Part shown: in pieces, positions 26,428 through 33,697 of the stretch
Position numbering within the stretch: the first letter of the stretch is position 1
Layout of the letters: each line of letters starts with the position of its first letter
DNA from: Elusimicrobia bacterium RIFOXYD2_FULL_34_15
GTDB taxonomy: Bacteria > Elusimicrobiota > UBA8919
Direction of reading: 5' to 3'
NCBI GenBank assembly: GCA_001800605.1
Contig: MGVS01000034.1
Span: 1 to 33,697, forward strand
DNA length: 33,697 nt
The notes under the pieces: generated by a model
The model's database searches: none
The model's input: only the letters and a program-made list of their open reading frames with translations
What the model was told of the DNA's origin: nothing
Program-made: the position numbers and the translations under genes

Positions 26428-28068
26428 TTAATCATTGAATTTATTTGATTGTTCTAATACTTTATCTGATTCTTTTATCAGGCCACCTTCTTTTAAAATG
26501 ACGGATGCGTTAAAACAAGCCGAAGTATAATAAGAAATAACCTGCTTTTCATAATAATCTAAAGTGTCTTTTGATTTGCGGAATCTATATAAATTGTACA
26601 AATAGACAGTGTTTTTTACATTTGTTGCCTTTATTTTAAAGTTATCGTTGAGTGAAAGTTTGCAAGCTAAACCAATTGGCGTTACAAAGTCTTCTAATCC
26701 GGAATGAACGCCTTCGGTATAAACCGGTAGCTTTGCTGAATTTTTAAGTAAACAATCGGTAGTTGAGCTATACAGGCCTTTTGGAAATAATGCAGGATAT
26801 TTGGACTCATATTCTTCTAACCGCCAGGGTAAGTAGGAATTATATACTACATTTACATCTTGGCGGGCCTTTCCGGCATATTGCAGGTAATTGACCGTAA
26901 AGATTGGCATGTCAGCAATCATTGAAAGAAACGAATTCTTGGGAATAGAAAGCATCAAGTTTTTACCATAGTCTAAGGCTAGAAAGTTATACCTTTTATT
27001 TATTTTGTGGAAATTTGTAACCCCAAGAAAAAGGGGAAATAGAATAAAAACAGGGATTATAGATTTAGGGATCAGCTTGACCAGTCCGATACCTATTAAT
27101 ATAACAACAAAAATAGCCGGTAACGCACAGGCAGGGTCAAGCATAGCCATAGAAAATTCGTTTTTTGGAAGACGGGATAAAAATATGAAAAACGGTCCTG
27201 TAAAAAGAAATAATAACAAAATAGTCATACGGAAGGTATTGTTTAGACTAAATACTATACCAATAATTAATAGTAAAATACCAATAACACCGATATGATC
27301 TTTTAGAAGGGCCCAATAAATATTTAATGAATCTCTAAAAGAACTATTTGTTCCGGAATATCGGCTGGAAAGTTTTATAGTTCCATAATCTGCCCGGGAT
27401 AATACTTTAATAAAGTTACCAAAGTTTTTAGGATTGCCCCAGTTATTTACCGGCTGATTTGATGCCCTTATAGGTAAAAATATGTAGATTGAAAAACCCA
27501 ACAAAAAAGAAACCATAAGATATTTAATAGTCTTCATATTTAGGCGATAGTTTGAGGTAATCAGAAAATATAAAATTCCGGGAATTAAAAATAACAGAGT
27601 CTGATGATTACCAAGTCCAAGACCAAACAAAAAGCTTAATAAAAGTATTTTGTTAGTATTAAATAAAAGAATGTATATTATAAGTATAGCAAGAAGAGCA
27701 TTTAGCGAATAAATTTCGCTTAAAATACTTTGTTTCCAAAAAGCTGTAGAAAGTGCTAAAGACAAAGCAATTATAATACCCAACCATTTGGATTCAAATT
27801 TTTTATTAATTATTATGTAAATGATTGCAACACATGTAGAAGAGGTAAATGCAGAGAAAAGGTTCATTCTATAGGCAATGTTGCCAAAAGGCATCAGGAT
27901 AGCCCAAATTTTACCAAGAATTACATATAAAGGATAAGCAGGTGGGTGAGCAATTCCAAGAGTATAAGCGGAAGTAATTAGGTCTCCGGCATCTCTAAAT
28001 GATTGAATTGTTGGATAAAGAGTATAAAGGTAAGTACTAAAAGTAAGAAAGAATATTAATATTATCAT
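26428..28068 (-). CDS. DUF2723 membrane protein (TMEM260-like GT-C glycosyltransferase)
   Basis: 546 residues. The N-terminal pattern YPTIQSFRDAGDLITSAYTLGIAHPPAYPLY (acidic Asp26 and Asp29, then HPPAYPLY at 41-48) is the diagnostic block of the DUF2723 family, related to eukaryotic TMEM260 protein O-mannosyltransferases. About ten transmembrane helices run to about residue 345, followed by a 200-residue soluble C-terminal domain without clear TPR units. It presumably transfers a sugar from a lipid carrier on the outer membrane face; the acceptor is unknown. It sits alone between parS modules 2 and 3. No ribosome-binding site is evident (the ATG follows a run of A/T). Confidence 0.88.
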   Translation of the reverse strand: MIILIFFLTFSTYLYTLYPTIQSFRDAGDLITSAYTLGIAHPPAYPLYVILGKIWAILMPFGNIAYRMNLFSAFTSSTCVAIIYIIINKKFESKWLGIIIALSLALSTAFWKQSILSEIYSLNALLAILIIYILLFNTNKILLLSFLFGLGLGNHQTLLFLIPGILYFLITSNYRLNMKTIKYLMVSFLLGFSIYIFLPIRASNQPVNNWGNPKNFGNFIKVLSRADYGTIKLSSRYSGTNSSFRDSLNIYWALLKDHIGVIGILLLIIGIVFSLNNTFRMTILLLFLFTGPFFIFLSRLPKNEFSMAMLDPACALPAIFVVILIGIGLVKLIPKSIIPVFILFPLFLGVTNFHKINKRYNFLALDYGKNLMLSIPKNSFLSMIADMPIFTVNYLQYAGKARQDVNVVYNSYLPWRLEEYESKYPALFPKGLYSSTTDCLLKNSAKLPVYTEGVHSGLEDFVTPIGLACKLSLNDNFKIKATNVKNTVYLYNLYRFRKSKDTLDYYEKQVISYYTSACFNASVILKEGGLIKESDKVLEQSNKFND

Positions 28069-28093
28069 TTAAAAAAAAGATTAAGAATTTGAA

Positions 28094-28133
28094 TCTAATC
28101 TGTGTAATCGGTGTATCAAATCAGTGTAATCAT
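28094..28133. repeat. GATTACACAGATT-family fragment, partial copy
   Basis: AATCTGTGTAATCGGTG and ATCAGTGTAATCA occur in tandem just upstream of the DUF2723 gene and next to parS site 3: half of a full element. Confidence 0.6.
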
Positions 28134-28139
28134 TTATAT

Positions 28140-28155
28140 TGTTTCACGTGAAACA
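28140..28155. promoter_or_regulatory. parS: parS site 3
   Basis: Third exact TGTTTCACGTGAAACA. The CCTGCCTACCGGCAGGCAGG palindrome starts 28 bases to the right (28184-28203). Confidence 0.95.
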
Positions 28156-28175
28156 TAATTCGTTCGGGAGCTTTC

Positions 28176-28424
28176 TTCGTCAGCCTGCCTACCGGCAGGC
28201 AGGCACGCATCGGCTCTGCAGCCGTGCTCCAAACTCGTCCCGCTGAATGTTTTAAGCGGGACTCCGTTATGGCTTCCTTCGCAACTCCCTCACTCAAAGA
28301 TTATTATAAGGTAAAAATTTTTAATTAGAAAATTATTGCTCGCTCACAGTAGAAGTCAAAAACATTAATTAACTTAAAGTGGAACTCCGTGAGGGCATTC
28401 CTCAACGAATCCCTCGCTCACAAT
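28176..28424. repeat. Long repeat module 3, inverted relative to 24603-24728
   Basis: Two blocks (28176-28261 and 28385-28424) match 24643-24728 and 24603-24642 in reverse complement; the first is identical over 86 bases. They are separated here by about 120 extra bases that include the 22-base word shared with 26297-26318 and a diverged second GTGAGGGA...CGGAG unit. No gene is seen in this gap. Confidence 0.85.
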
Positions 28425-28441
28425 TAATAGCCAAAAGAAAA

Positions 28442-29347
28442 TTAATTATTATTGCTCCAGGCGGATTCCAAATCTGAAAAACTATTGAACTTGGATTGAT
28501 AACCCCATGAAATTGATGTATCAATGTTTTCAGTTTCTTTTAATTTCAATAAGAAATTATAAAATTGTGCCCTGGGGTAATTTTCAAGCATATAAGCGAT
28601 CAATGATTCTGCTTGCTGATACCAGATATTAACTTTTTCAGATGATGCAGTAGATAAATCTAACGTTAAAAACTCGTCCGCAGATAAACGCTTAGATTTA
28701 TTAAAAACAGGTTTTCTTAAATCTGGTATTTTATTTTCTTCATAAGAAGCCAACCCTTCATTTATCCATCTGGAAATTTTTTCAGCTTTGCCTGCCATAA
28801 AATCGTTAAAAATAAGGTGAGTAACTTCATGATATATTATGTTTTTAAGATTTTTGCTGTCAAATGCATAGATTTTCCTTGACATAACGAAACCACCTGA
28901 CCAAACAGGCCTTTTTGTACATTCTACATACATTTTGGAATCATCATATACGTAAATTGGGAATCTCTCAGAGAGGTTAAAGCTATAAAGATTTGTATCC
29001 GTAATTACTGCGGAGTATATTTGTTCAACATACTGAACGATTTCGTCTAAAAGAGGTCTATTAAGAGAATATACTACAAAGTGAGGAGTATAAAGCTGCT
29101 GAAATCCTTCCGGAAAAACAGGTGAAACTTCATCATAAATACCAATATCAGCTTTCAATCTTTGGGTTATAACAAATTGTTCTTTTAATAATTCCTGTTC
29201 TTCATTACTTTGTTGTTCAATTTTTGAATTTTTTATTTCAATAAATTTTGACATTGCCATAAAAAAGAACCATATATAAATACCAATCACAACGCCAATA
29301 GTTAAAAGCCAGTAAGAACGTTCAACTTCTATGTTAAAAAGTTTCAT
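28442..29347 (-). CDS. Membrane-anchored gluzincin peptidase (peptidase MA-like)
   Basis: 301 residues from the ATG at 29347, a start fixed by a promoter ending seven bases before it. One transmembrane helix (about 12-32), a short charged linker, then a domain with zinc-peptidase residues HEVTH (His173, Glu174, His177) and a downstream glutamate in RWINEGLASYEE (Glu197). That HExxH...NEGxA arrangement is typical of the peptidase_MA group. The catalytic domain probably faces the periplasm, tethered to the inner membrane. Substrate unknown. It diverges from the metallo-beta-lactamase-fold gene and is followed by parS module 3. Confidence 0.82.
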   Translation of the reverse strand: MKLFNIEVERSYWLLTIGVVIGIYIWFFFMAMSKFIEIKNSKIEQQSNEEQELLKEQFVITQRLKADIGIYDEVSPVFPEGFQQLYTPHFVVYSLNRPLLDEIVQYVEQIYSAVITDTNLYSFNLSERFPIYVYDDSKMYVECTKRPVWSGGFVMSRKIYAFDSKNLKNIIYHEVTHLIFNDFMAGKAEKISRWINEGLASYEENKIPDLRKPVFNKSKRLSADEFLTLDLSTASSEKVNIWYQQAESLIAYMLENYPRAQFYNFLLKLKETENIDTSISWGYQSKFNSFSDLESAWSNNN

Positions 29348-29383
29348 AGGAGTGATTATACAATATAACTTGCTTTTTATCAA
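29348..29383 (-). promoter_or_regulatory. Promoter of the peptidase gene (predicted leaderless)
   Basis: Minus strand TTGATA (29383-29378), 17-base spacer, TATAAT (29360-29355), then CACTCCT and the ATG at 29347. The near-consensus boxes end seven bases before the start. Confidence 0.65.
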
Positions 29384-29457
29384 TAAATTTTTTATAATGA
29401 CAATAGTAGAAAATATTGTTTTTCTGTCGATATATTTTGAATATCTAGAGGTAAAAA

Positions 29458-30297
29458 ATGAATATTAAATTCTGGGGTGCAAGAGGTTCAATTCCGGTTT
29501 CCGGGAAAGAATATTTAAAATATGGCGGGGCAACCACTTGTGTTGAAATAGAAACAAAAGACAAAGAAACAATTATTATTGATGCAGGTTCCGGGATAAG
29601 AAAATTAGGGAATAAGCTTGTTAAAGAAAACAAAAGAAAAATTAATATAATATTTACCCATTCACATTGGGATCATGTTCTTGGCTTTCCTTTTTTTAAA
29701 CCATTATATGTAAATGGTACGAACATACAAATGTATGGATGTCCTTTTACCCAGGAATCTATTAAAAGAATTGTCTCTGAGACAATGAATCCTCCCTATT
29801 TTCCCGTTAATTTTAATAATATTAAAACAAAGATTTCGTATAATAATTATTGTGAGAAAGAGTTTATGATCGGCACAGTAAAAGTTATGCAAATATCTTT
29901 GAGTCATCCTAATCAGGGGATGGGCTACAAATTTTCGGAAGACGGAAAAAACTTTGTTTTTTTGACCGATAACGAACTTACATACAAGCACAACGGGGGA
30001 TGTGAATTTAATGATTATAAGAAGTTTTGTGAAAATACAGATTTATTAGTTCATGATGCAGAATATACAGAAGAAGAATATAAATTTACAAAAACATGGG
30101 GACATAGTGTTTATACAGACGCATTAAAGTTAGCTATGGAAGCCAATGTTAAAAAATTTGTATTATGGCATCACAATCAGGAACGGACAGATGAACAGTT
30201 AGATAATATAGTAAGTAATTGCCAAAATATAATAAAAAAAGAAAAATTAAATATTGACTGTTTCGCAGCAACAGAAGAAATGGAGATAGAGTTATGA
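29458..30297 (+). CDS. Metallo-beta-lactamase-fold hydrolase (PhnP/phosphodiesterase-like)
   Basis: 279 residues. It starts with MNIKFWGARGSIPV and KYGGATTCVEI, the opening of a family that includes cyclic phosphodiesterase-like enzymes. The zinc motif is THSHWDH (His68, His70, Asp72, His73), followed by SHPNQGMGY, FLTDNE, VHDAEYTEEEY and LWHHNQERTD, which supply the remaining ligands. Cytoplasmic, with no signal sequence. The natural substrate cannot be read; relatives cleave phosphodiesters or are fused to signalling domains. A genuine AGAGG ribosome-binding site lies six bases before the ATG, unlike the leaderless-looking genes nearby. Divergent from the peptidase gene. Confidence 0.88.
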   Translation: MNIKFWGARGSIPVSGKEYLKYGGATTCVEIETKDKETIIIDAGSGIRKLGNKLVKENKRKINIIFTHSHWDHVLGFPFFKPLYVNGTNIQMYGCPFTQESIKRIVSETMNPPYFPVNFNNIKTKISYNNYCEKEFMIGTVKVMQISLSHPNQGMGYKFSEDGKNFVFLTDNELTYKHNGGCEFNDYKKFCENTDLLVHDAEYTEEEYKFTKTWGHSVYTDALKLAMEANVKKFVLWHHNQERTDEQLDNIVSNCQNIIKKEKLNIDCFAATEEMEIEL

Positions 30298-30313
30298 GAT
30301 TATTAAAAAACCC

Positions 30314-30348
30314 CATGCCTACGTTCCAAAGGAACTTCGGCAGGCAGG
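30314..30348. repeat. TGCCTACGTTCC...GGAAC...GGCAGGCA hairpin
   Basis: GTTCC-AAA-GGAAC forms the inner stem and TGCC/GGCA the outer, giving a relative of the CCTGCCTACCGGCAGGCAGG family with an expanded centre. It lies 16 bases after the hydrolase gene's stop and could terminate transcription. Confidence 0.6.
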
Positions 30349-30355
30349 TAATAAT

Positions 30356-30475
30356 CTCTGATTACATCGATTAACAACAAGATTACATCCATCCTCCGTA
30401 GCAGTAGCACTGCTACTGCGGAGGACGGGCAGATTAAAGCACCTGTGTAATCGTCTTTAAAAATCTGTGTAATCA
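30356..30475. repeat. GATTACACAGATT-family element with a nested palindrome
   Basis: Outer units GATTACATCGATT and AATCTGTGTAATC bracket an inserted perfect hairpin GTAGCAGT-AGC-ACTGCTAC (30398-30416) within CCTCC...GGAGG arms: one repeat has landed inside another. Confidence 0.7.
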
Positions 30476-30510
30476 AGAGCGGTGAATGCTTTCAACGCTC
30501 TAATTATAAT

Positions 30511-32364
30511 ATGTCAAAAAGAGCGTTATATATTACTTTATTAGTTGTGATATCAATAGGTGTTTATTTTAATTCACTGTATAATAGTTTTACTTTTGAT
30601 GATATTCATATTGTTCAAAATAATCAATTAATAAAAAACCCGAAAAACATTTTTTTACTTTTTAAACAAGAATATGGTGCTGAAACGGATTTTAAAGGAA
30701 CTATGTTTTATCGGCCATTAGTTATGGCTTCATATTTAATAACAAACACAATATTCGGATTAAAACCTTTTTGGTTTCATCTAGGTAATATAATTTTACA
30801 TATTTTTAGTGTTTTAATAGTTTTTTTCTTAAGTAAAAATTTATTTGAGCTTTTACACAAGGAAAAGAGCACTGAACTACCCGCTTTTATCTGCGGATTA
30901 TTTTTTGCGGTTCATCCGGTTCATGTTGAAGTTGTATCCGGTATTGTAGGCAGGTCTGAAATTATGGCAGGCCTTTTCTGTTTTTCTGCTTTTCTGTTTT
31001 ATCTTAAGGAAAAGCGGGTTCTTTCACTAATATTTTTTTTGGCAGGACTACTTTGCAAAGAAACATCAGCAGCATTAATTGGATTTATTATTTTATATGA
31101 AATTTTATTTAATAAAAAATTTAACAGGATAATTATCAATTATATATTAGTTTTAATTACTTATTTATTTATTAAATACTTTGCTATCGGAGGATTATTT
31201 TCAACAGGAAGTGAAATTTATTTTAAAGACGGTATTTTTACAAGAATCTTTACTATGAGTAAAGTTATGGTATATTACATTAAGCTGATGTTTATTCCAT
31301 ATCCTTTGAATCCTGACTGGGGAATAAGCAATATAATCTCCATAGCTTCAACATTGTTTGAATTAAAGGTTTTCGTAAGTTTAATAATATTAGTAACTTT
31401 ATTTACAATTGGATATAAAAATATCAAATCCCGGCCGATTACTGCGTTTTCTATTTTATGGTTTTTTGTCTTTCTTTTTCCGGTTTCGAATATTATCCCG
31501 ATAGGTGATTTTATGGCGGAAAGATTTTTATATTTACCATCCTTTGGATTTTGTTTATTTATGAGTGATATTGTATATAGAAATAAAAAATTAACTAAGT
31601 TCATGCCGGTTATTTTAATTTTGTTTTCGTTAATTACTATAAAACAAAATGTCGTTTGGAAGAACAATTTGTCGCTTTGGAGTTATGTAACCGAAAAATT
31701 CCCGGGAAATTGGCGCGCTTTTTGGGAATTGGGAAAATGTTATAATAACGCAGAAAACTACGAAGAAGCAGGCAAACAATATGAAAAATCACTAAAGTTG
31801 AGAGAAACGGACCTAGTATTATTTGATTATGCTGTTATATTAAGAAAAGAAAAAAGACCGGTAGAAGCTTTAACAATTTTTAACAAATATCTGAATATTG
31901 TAAAAAATAATCCGAAGATGTATTTAGAAAGAGCAAAATGTTATAATGATATCGGTGATTCTAAAAATGCATTAAAAGATTTTGAGACGGCAAATTTGAT
32001 ATCGCCAAAAGATGATAATATAATTTATGAGACAGGAAGATTGTATTTATTACGGGGTGATTTCAAATCGGCAAAAAGTTATTTTGAAGAAGCAGTAAAG
32101 ATAAATAAAAATAATGTTGCCGCATTAGTTGGAGTTGGAGTTTGTTATTTTCAGAATAAAGAGTTAATCAAGGCAAAAACATATTTTGAAGATGCGATAA
32201 AAATAGATCCTAATTATTTTGAAGCAATTTATAATTTATTAGTTGTTGATATTGAGCTTAGTAAAAAAAATGAAGCGAAACAATTATTTGAAAAATTTAA
32301 AATCTTATTTCCTAAAGATGAAAGGATAAAACAAATAGAACAGAGGATTTATGGAAAAACTTAA
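30511..32364 (+). CDS. TMTC/DUF1736-like membrane protein with TPR repeats (second copy)
   Basis: 617 residues, related in layout to the gene at 9067-10935. The first helix is followed by FTFDDIHIVQNN (acidic DD pair). Then come MFYRPLVMASYLI, HPVHVEVVSGIVGRSEIMAG (counterpart of the HPLHVESVAWISERKD block) and about ten transmembrane helices to about residue 385. The C-terminal part (400-610) has five to six TPR units (GKCYNNAENYEEAGKQYEKSL, GRLYLLRGDFKSAKSYFEEAVKI). Probably a polyprenyl-sugar-dependent protein glycosyltransferase of the outer membrane face. It overlaps the patatin-like gene by 14 bases, so translation of the two is coupled. TATAAT ends right at the ATG, too close to drive this start by itself. 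Confidence 0.85.
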   Translation: MSKRALYITLLVVISIGVYFNSLYNSFTFDDIHIVQNNQLIKNPKNIFLLFKQEYGAETDFKGTMFYRPLVMASYLITNTIFGLKPFWFHLGNIILHIFSVLIVFFLSKNLFELLHKEKSTELPAFICGLFFAVHPVHVEVVSGIVGRSEIMAGLFCFSAFLFYLKEKRVLSLIFFLAGLLCKETSAALIGFIILYEILFNKKFNRIIINYILVLITYLFIKYFAIGGLFSTGSEIYFKDGIFTRIFTMSKVMVYYIKLMFIPYPLNPDWGISNIISIASTLFELKVFVSLIILVTLFTIGYKNIKSRPITAFSILWFFVFLFPVSNIIPIGDFMAERFLYLPSFGFCLFMSDIVYRNKKLTKFMPVILILFSLITIKQNVVWKNNLSLWSYVTEKFPGNWRAFWELGKCYNNAENYEEAGKQYEKSLKLRETDLVLFDYAVILRKEKRPVEALTIFNKYLNIVKNNPKMYLERAKCYNDIGDSKNALKDFETANLISPKDDNIIYETGRLYLLRGDFKSAKSYFEEAVKINKNNVAALVGVGVCYFQNKELIKAKTYFEDAIKIDPNYFEAIYNLLVVDIELSKKNEAKQLFEKFKILFPKDERIKQIEQRIYGKT

Positions 32365-33256
32365 AATCGGACTGGCATTAGGCGGCGGCGGTGCCAGGGG
32401 GCTTGCCCACATAGGTGTTTTGAGAGTTCTTGAGAAAAACGGAATAATTCCGGATTATATAGCCGGGACTTCCATGGGGGCAATTATCGGTGCAATGTAT
32501 TGTTCCGGACTGACGCCTGATGAAATCGAAAAAAAGATAACAGTTTTCTTAGAAACGGATATTTATAAAAGAATGAAATTTGAAAGCTTGATGCATAAAG
32601 AATCAGAGAGTATTTTGAAAAACATAATAAAAATTATAAAACAAAAAGCGATGTTTTTTTTATCAGGTGTTAGAATGGCATTTTTGGATAAATCTGTGAT
32701 GGAAGAAATGGTATCATATTTTTTACCGGACATAGATTTTCAGGATTTAAAAATACCGTTTGCCTGTGTTGCAATAGATATTACACAGGGCAGCGAAGTA
32801 GTTATTAAAGATGGTTCAATTCAAGAAGGGGTTGCATCAAGCATGTCAATCCCGGGTATTATGCCTCCTGTAAGATTTAACGGGCATATTCTTGTCGATG
32901 GAGGCGCTATTAGGGTAATTCCGGCAAAAGTAGTTAAAGATATGGGATGTAATTTTGCTATAGGAGTAGATGTCAGTTCAAAATTAAAATTAATTCCGGA
33001 AAATGAATTAAATAGTGCATTTGATGTTGCGCACAGGACAAGCGATATTGCAGTTTTTACATTAAGACAAATTCAGTTAAAAGAAGCGGATTTTTTGCTT
33101 TCGCCGGACGTAAAAGAAGTAAGATGGTTTGAATTAAAAAAATTCAGCGAATGTATACTTGCCGGTGAAAATGAAGTAAAAACGAAACTTTCCGATTTAA
33201 AAAACAAAATAAACTCCAATAAATTTAAAACTTTCATAAAACAGGTTTTTAATTAA
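32351..33256 (+). CDS. Patatin-like phospholipase (RssA type)
   Basis: 301 residues. Patatin/RssA fold: oxyanion loop GGGGARGLAHIGVL (from residue 11), nucleophile Ser41 in GTSMG, dyad aspartate Asp183 in LVDGGAIRVIP, and SSMSIPGIMPPV between. It is expected to hydrolyse acyl esters of phospholipids; a membrane-proximal amphipathic segment near 95-110 may help it bind membranes. An AGAGG ribosome-binding site lies inside the end of the upstream TPR protein gene, and the reading frames overlap. RssA relatives work in membrane lipid turnover or stress signalling; specificity is unknown. Confidence 0.92.
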   Translation: MEKLKIGLALGGGGARGLAHIGVLRVLEKNGIIPDYIAGTSMGAIIGAMYCSGLTPDEIEKKITVFLETDIYKRMKFESLMHKESESILKNIIKIIKQKAMFFLSGVRMAFLDKSVMEEMVSYFLPDIDFQDLKIPFACVAIDITQGSEVVIKDGSIQEGVASSMSIPGIMPPVRFNGHILVDGGAIRVIPAKVVKDMGCNFAIGVDVSSKLKLIPENELNSAFDVAHRTSDIAVFTLRQIQLKEADFLLSPDVKEVRWFELKKFSECILAGENEVKTKLSDLKNKINSNKFKTFIKQVFN

Positions 33257-33697
33257 AAACCTCTTAACAGAATATTGAAAATACGTGTAATTTTTAATGC
33301 AATAATTCAAAAAAATTGAAGAAGTAGTTAATGAATACTTATATACTTATAATTCGATATTGGCAAGTGAATGGTCCCAGACGATGGATCAAGAATCTTT
33401 CACTTTATATGATAAAAAGTGAAAAAGAAGTATATAAGTTTAAAATTTTTAATGCAGGTTTTTTAGGATTATTACGTCTAATTAAGTAGGAAAAAGTAAA
33501 AAGAAACGATAAAATATGCAAAACCAAAAAGACCTTTACTAATTTATAGTTTTTATGTATAAAATAGTAGATGGTAATTTATTGTAGGATAAAGAAAAAT
33601 TTAGAGGCTGTTAAAAGTTAAGTAATGGACAGATATTTGACACTCAAAAAAGGTAGAAAAGGAGAAACATAGCCGAACCCCAAGGAAGGAAAGGGTT
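33257..33697. other. Right-end region with little coding evidence
   Basis: 441 bases. It holds a nested foldback: ACTTATATACTT near 33337-33348 pairs with AAGTATATAAGT near 33428-33439, enclosing a perfect 9-bp hairpin TTTCACTTT (33398-33406)/AAAGTGAAA (33416-33424). TTTTTAATGCA occurs twice in direct orientation on either side. Toward the edge, TTGACA (33637-33642) and an AAAAGGAGAAAC ribosome-binding-like word (about 33658) may announce a plus-strand gene beyond the window. Confidence 0.4.
33331..33489 (+). CDS. Possible small ORF of 52 codons inside the foldback
   Basis: An ATG at 33331 opens a 52-residue frame ending at TAG 33487-33489; the peptide is basic and hydrophobic (MNTYILIIRYWQVNG...FLGLLRLIK). 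No convincing ribosome-binding site, no recognised family, and it coincides with the foldback, so it may be remnant or non-coding sequence. Confidence 0.2.
   Translation: MNTYILIIRYWQVNGPRRWIKNLSLYMIKSEKEVYKFKIFNAGFLGLLRLIK

Noticed and set aside
33600-33697. End of an insertion sequence at the right edge
   Set aside because: The AAAAGGAG-like leader suggests a gene beyond the window, but no transposase residues or terminal inverted repeat can be seen.

Overview
This is a low-GC bacterial chromosome segment, roughly one third G+C by eye, centred on a replication-initiation neighbourhood. The core is a run of minus-strand genes, dnaA, dnaN, a DUF721 gene, gyrB and gyrA (no recF), with ndk, parB and parA on the other side of dnaA and three perfect parS sites 0.9-4.4 kb beyond parA. 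The replication origin is therefore probably in or next to this window. The organism cannot be named from the sequence. The long TPR-bearing membrane glycosyltransferase-like proteins, the low GC and the palindromic repeats recall uncultured or poorly studied Gram-negative phyla such as Elusimicrobiota or Omnitrophota (inference, low confidence).

Layout, left to right: (1) 1-1.46 kb, a nickel uptake unit: nikR, a CbiM/NikM-type permease and the start of another gene, behind a NikR-like operator that overlaps the -10 box. (2) 1.5-4.6 kb, a TPR glycosyltransferase, a YfcE-like phosphodiesterase and YjbQ. (3) 4.6-6.4 kb, PolX on the plus strand, sharing a head-to-head promoter region with yjbQ. 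(4) 6.4-12.9 kb, a small unknown protein, serS, a HAD phosphatase, a TMTC-like TPR membrane protein, and the RNA-repair pair rtcB/archease, with archease overlapping the end of gyrA. (5) 12.9-21.4 kb, the gyrase/dnaN/dnaA block and ndk. (6) 22-24.4 kb, parB, parA and dCMP deaminase. (7) 24.4-28.4 kb, rimO and a DUF2723 membrane protein, each bounded by parS-bearing repeat modules. (8) 28.4-33.3 kb, a membrane-anchored peptidase, a metallo-beta-lactamase-fold hydrolase, a second TMTC-like TPR protein and a patatin-like phospholipase. The last 440 bases are mostly unexplained.

The most unusual property is the density of short palindromic repeats. Several families fill the gaps between genes: GATTACACAGATT, CAAGTTAAAA, CCTGCCTACCGGCAGGCAGG, CCGCCACT/AGTGGCGG and others. 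Three elements sit in frame inside conserved genes (serS, polX and a TMTC-like gene), adding peptide inserts without breaking the reading frame. The parS sites lie 25-28 bases from copies of one of these palindromes. One 86-base module occurs as an exact inverted repeat flanking the rimO-DUF2723 segment. Several genes also have a good -35/-10 pair ending only 6-7 bases before the start codon, which predicts leaderless mRNAs.

Functionally the window combines chromosome start-up and segregation (DnaA, DnaN, gyrase, ParAB-parS), nucleotide supply (Ndk, dCMP deaminase), translation and RNA maintenance (SerRS, RimO, RtcB/archease), DNA repair (PolX), nickel homeostasis, and envelope glycosylation or protein modification (four polytopic glycosyltransferase-like proteins). 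Family assignments come from motifs read directly. Functions are inferred from those families.
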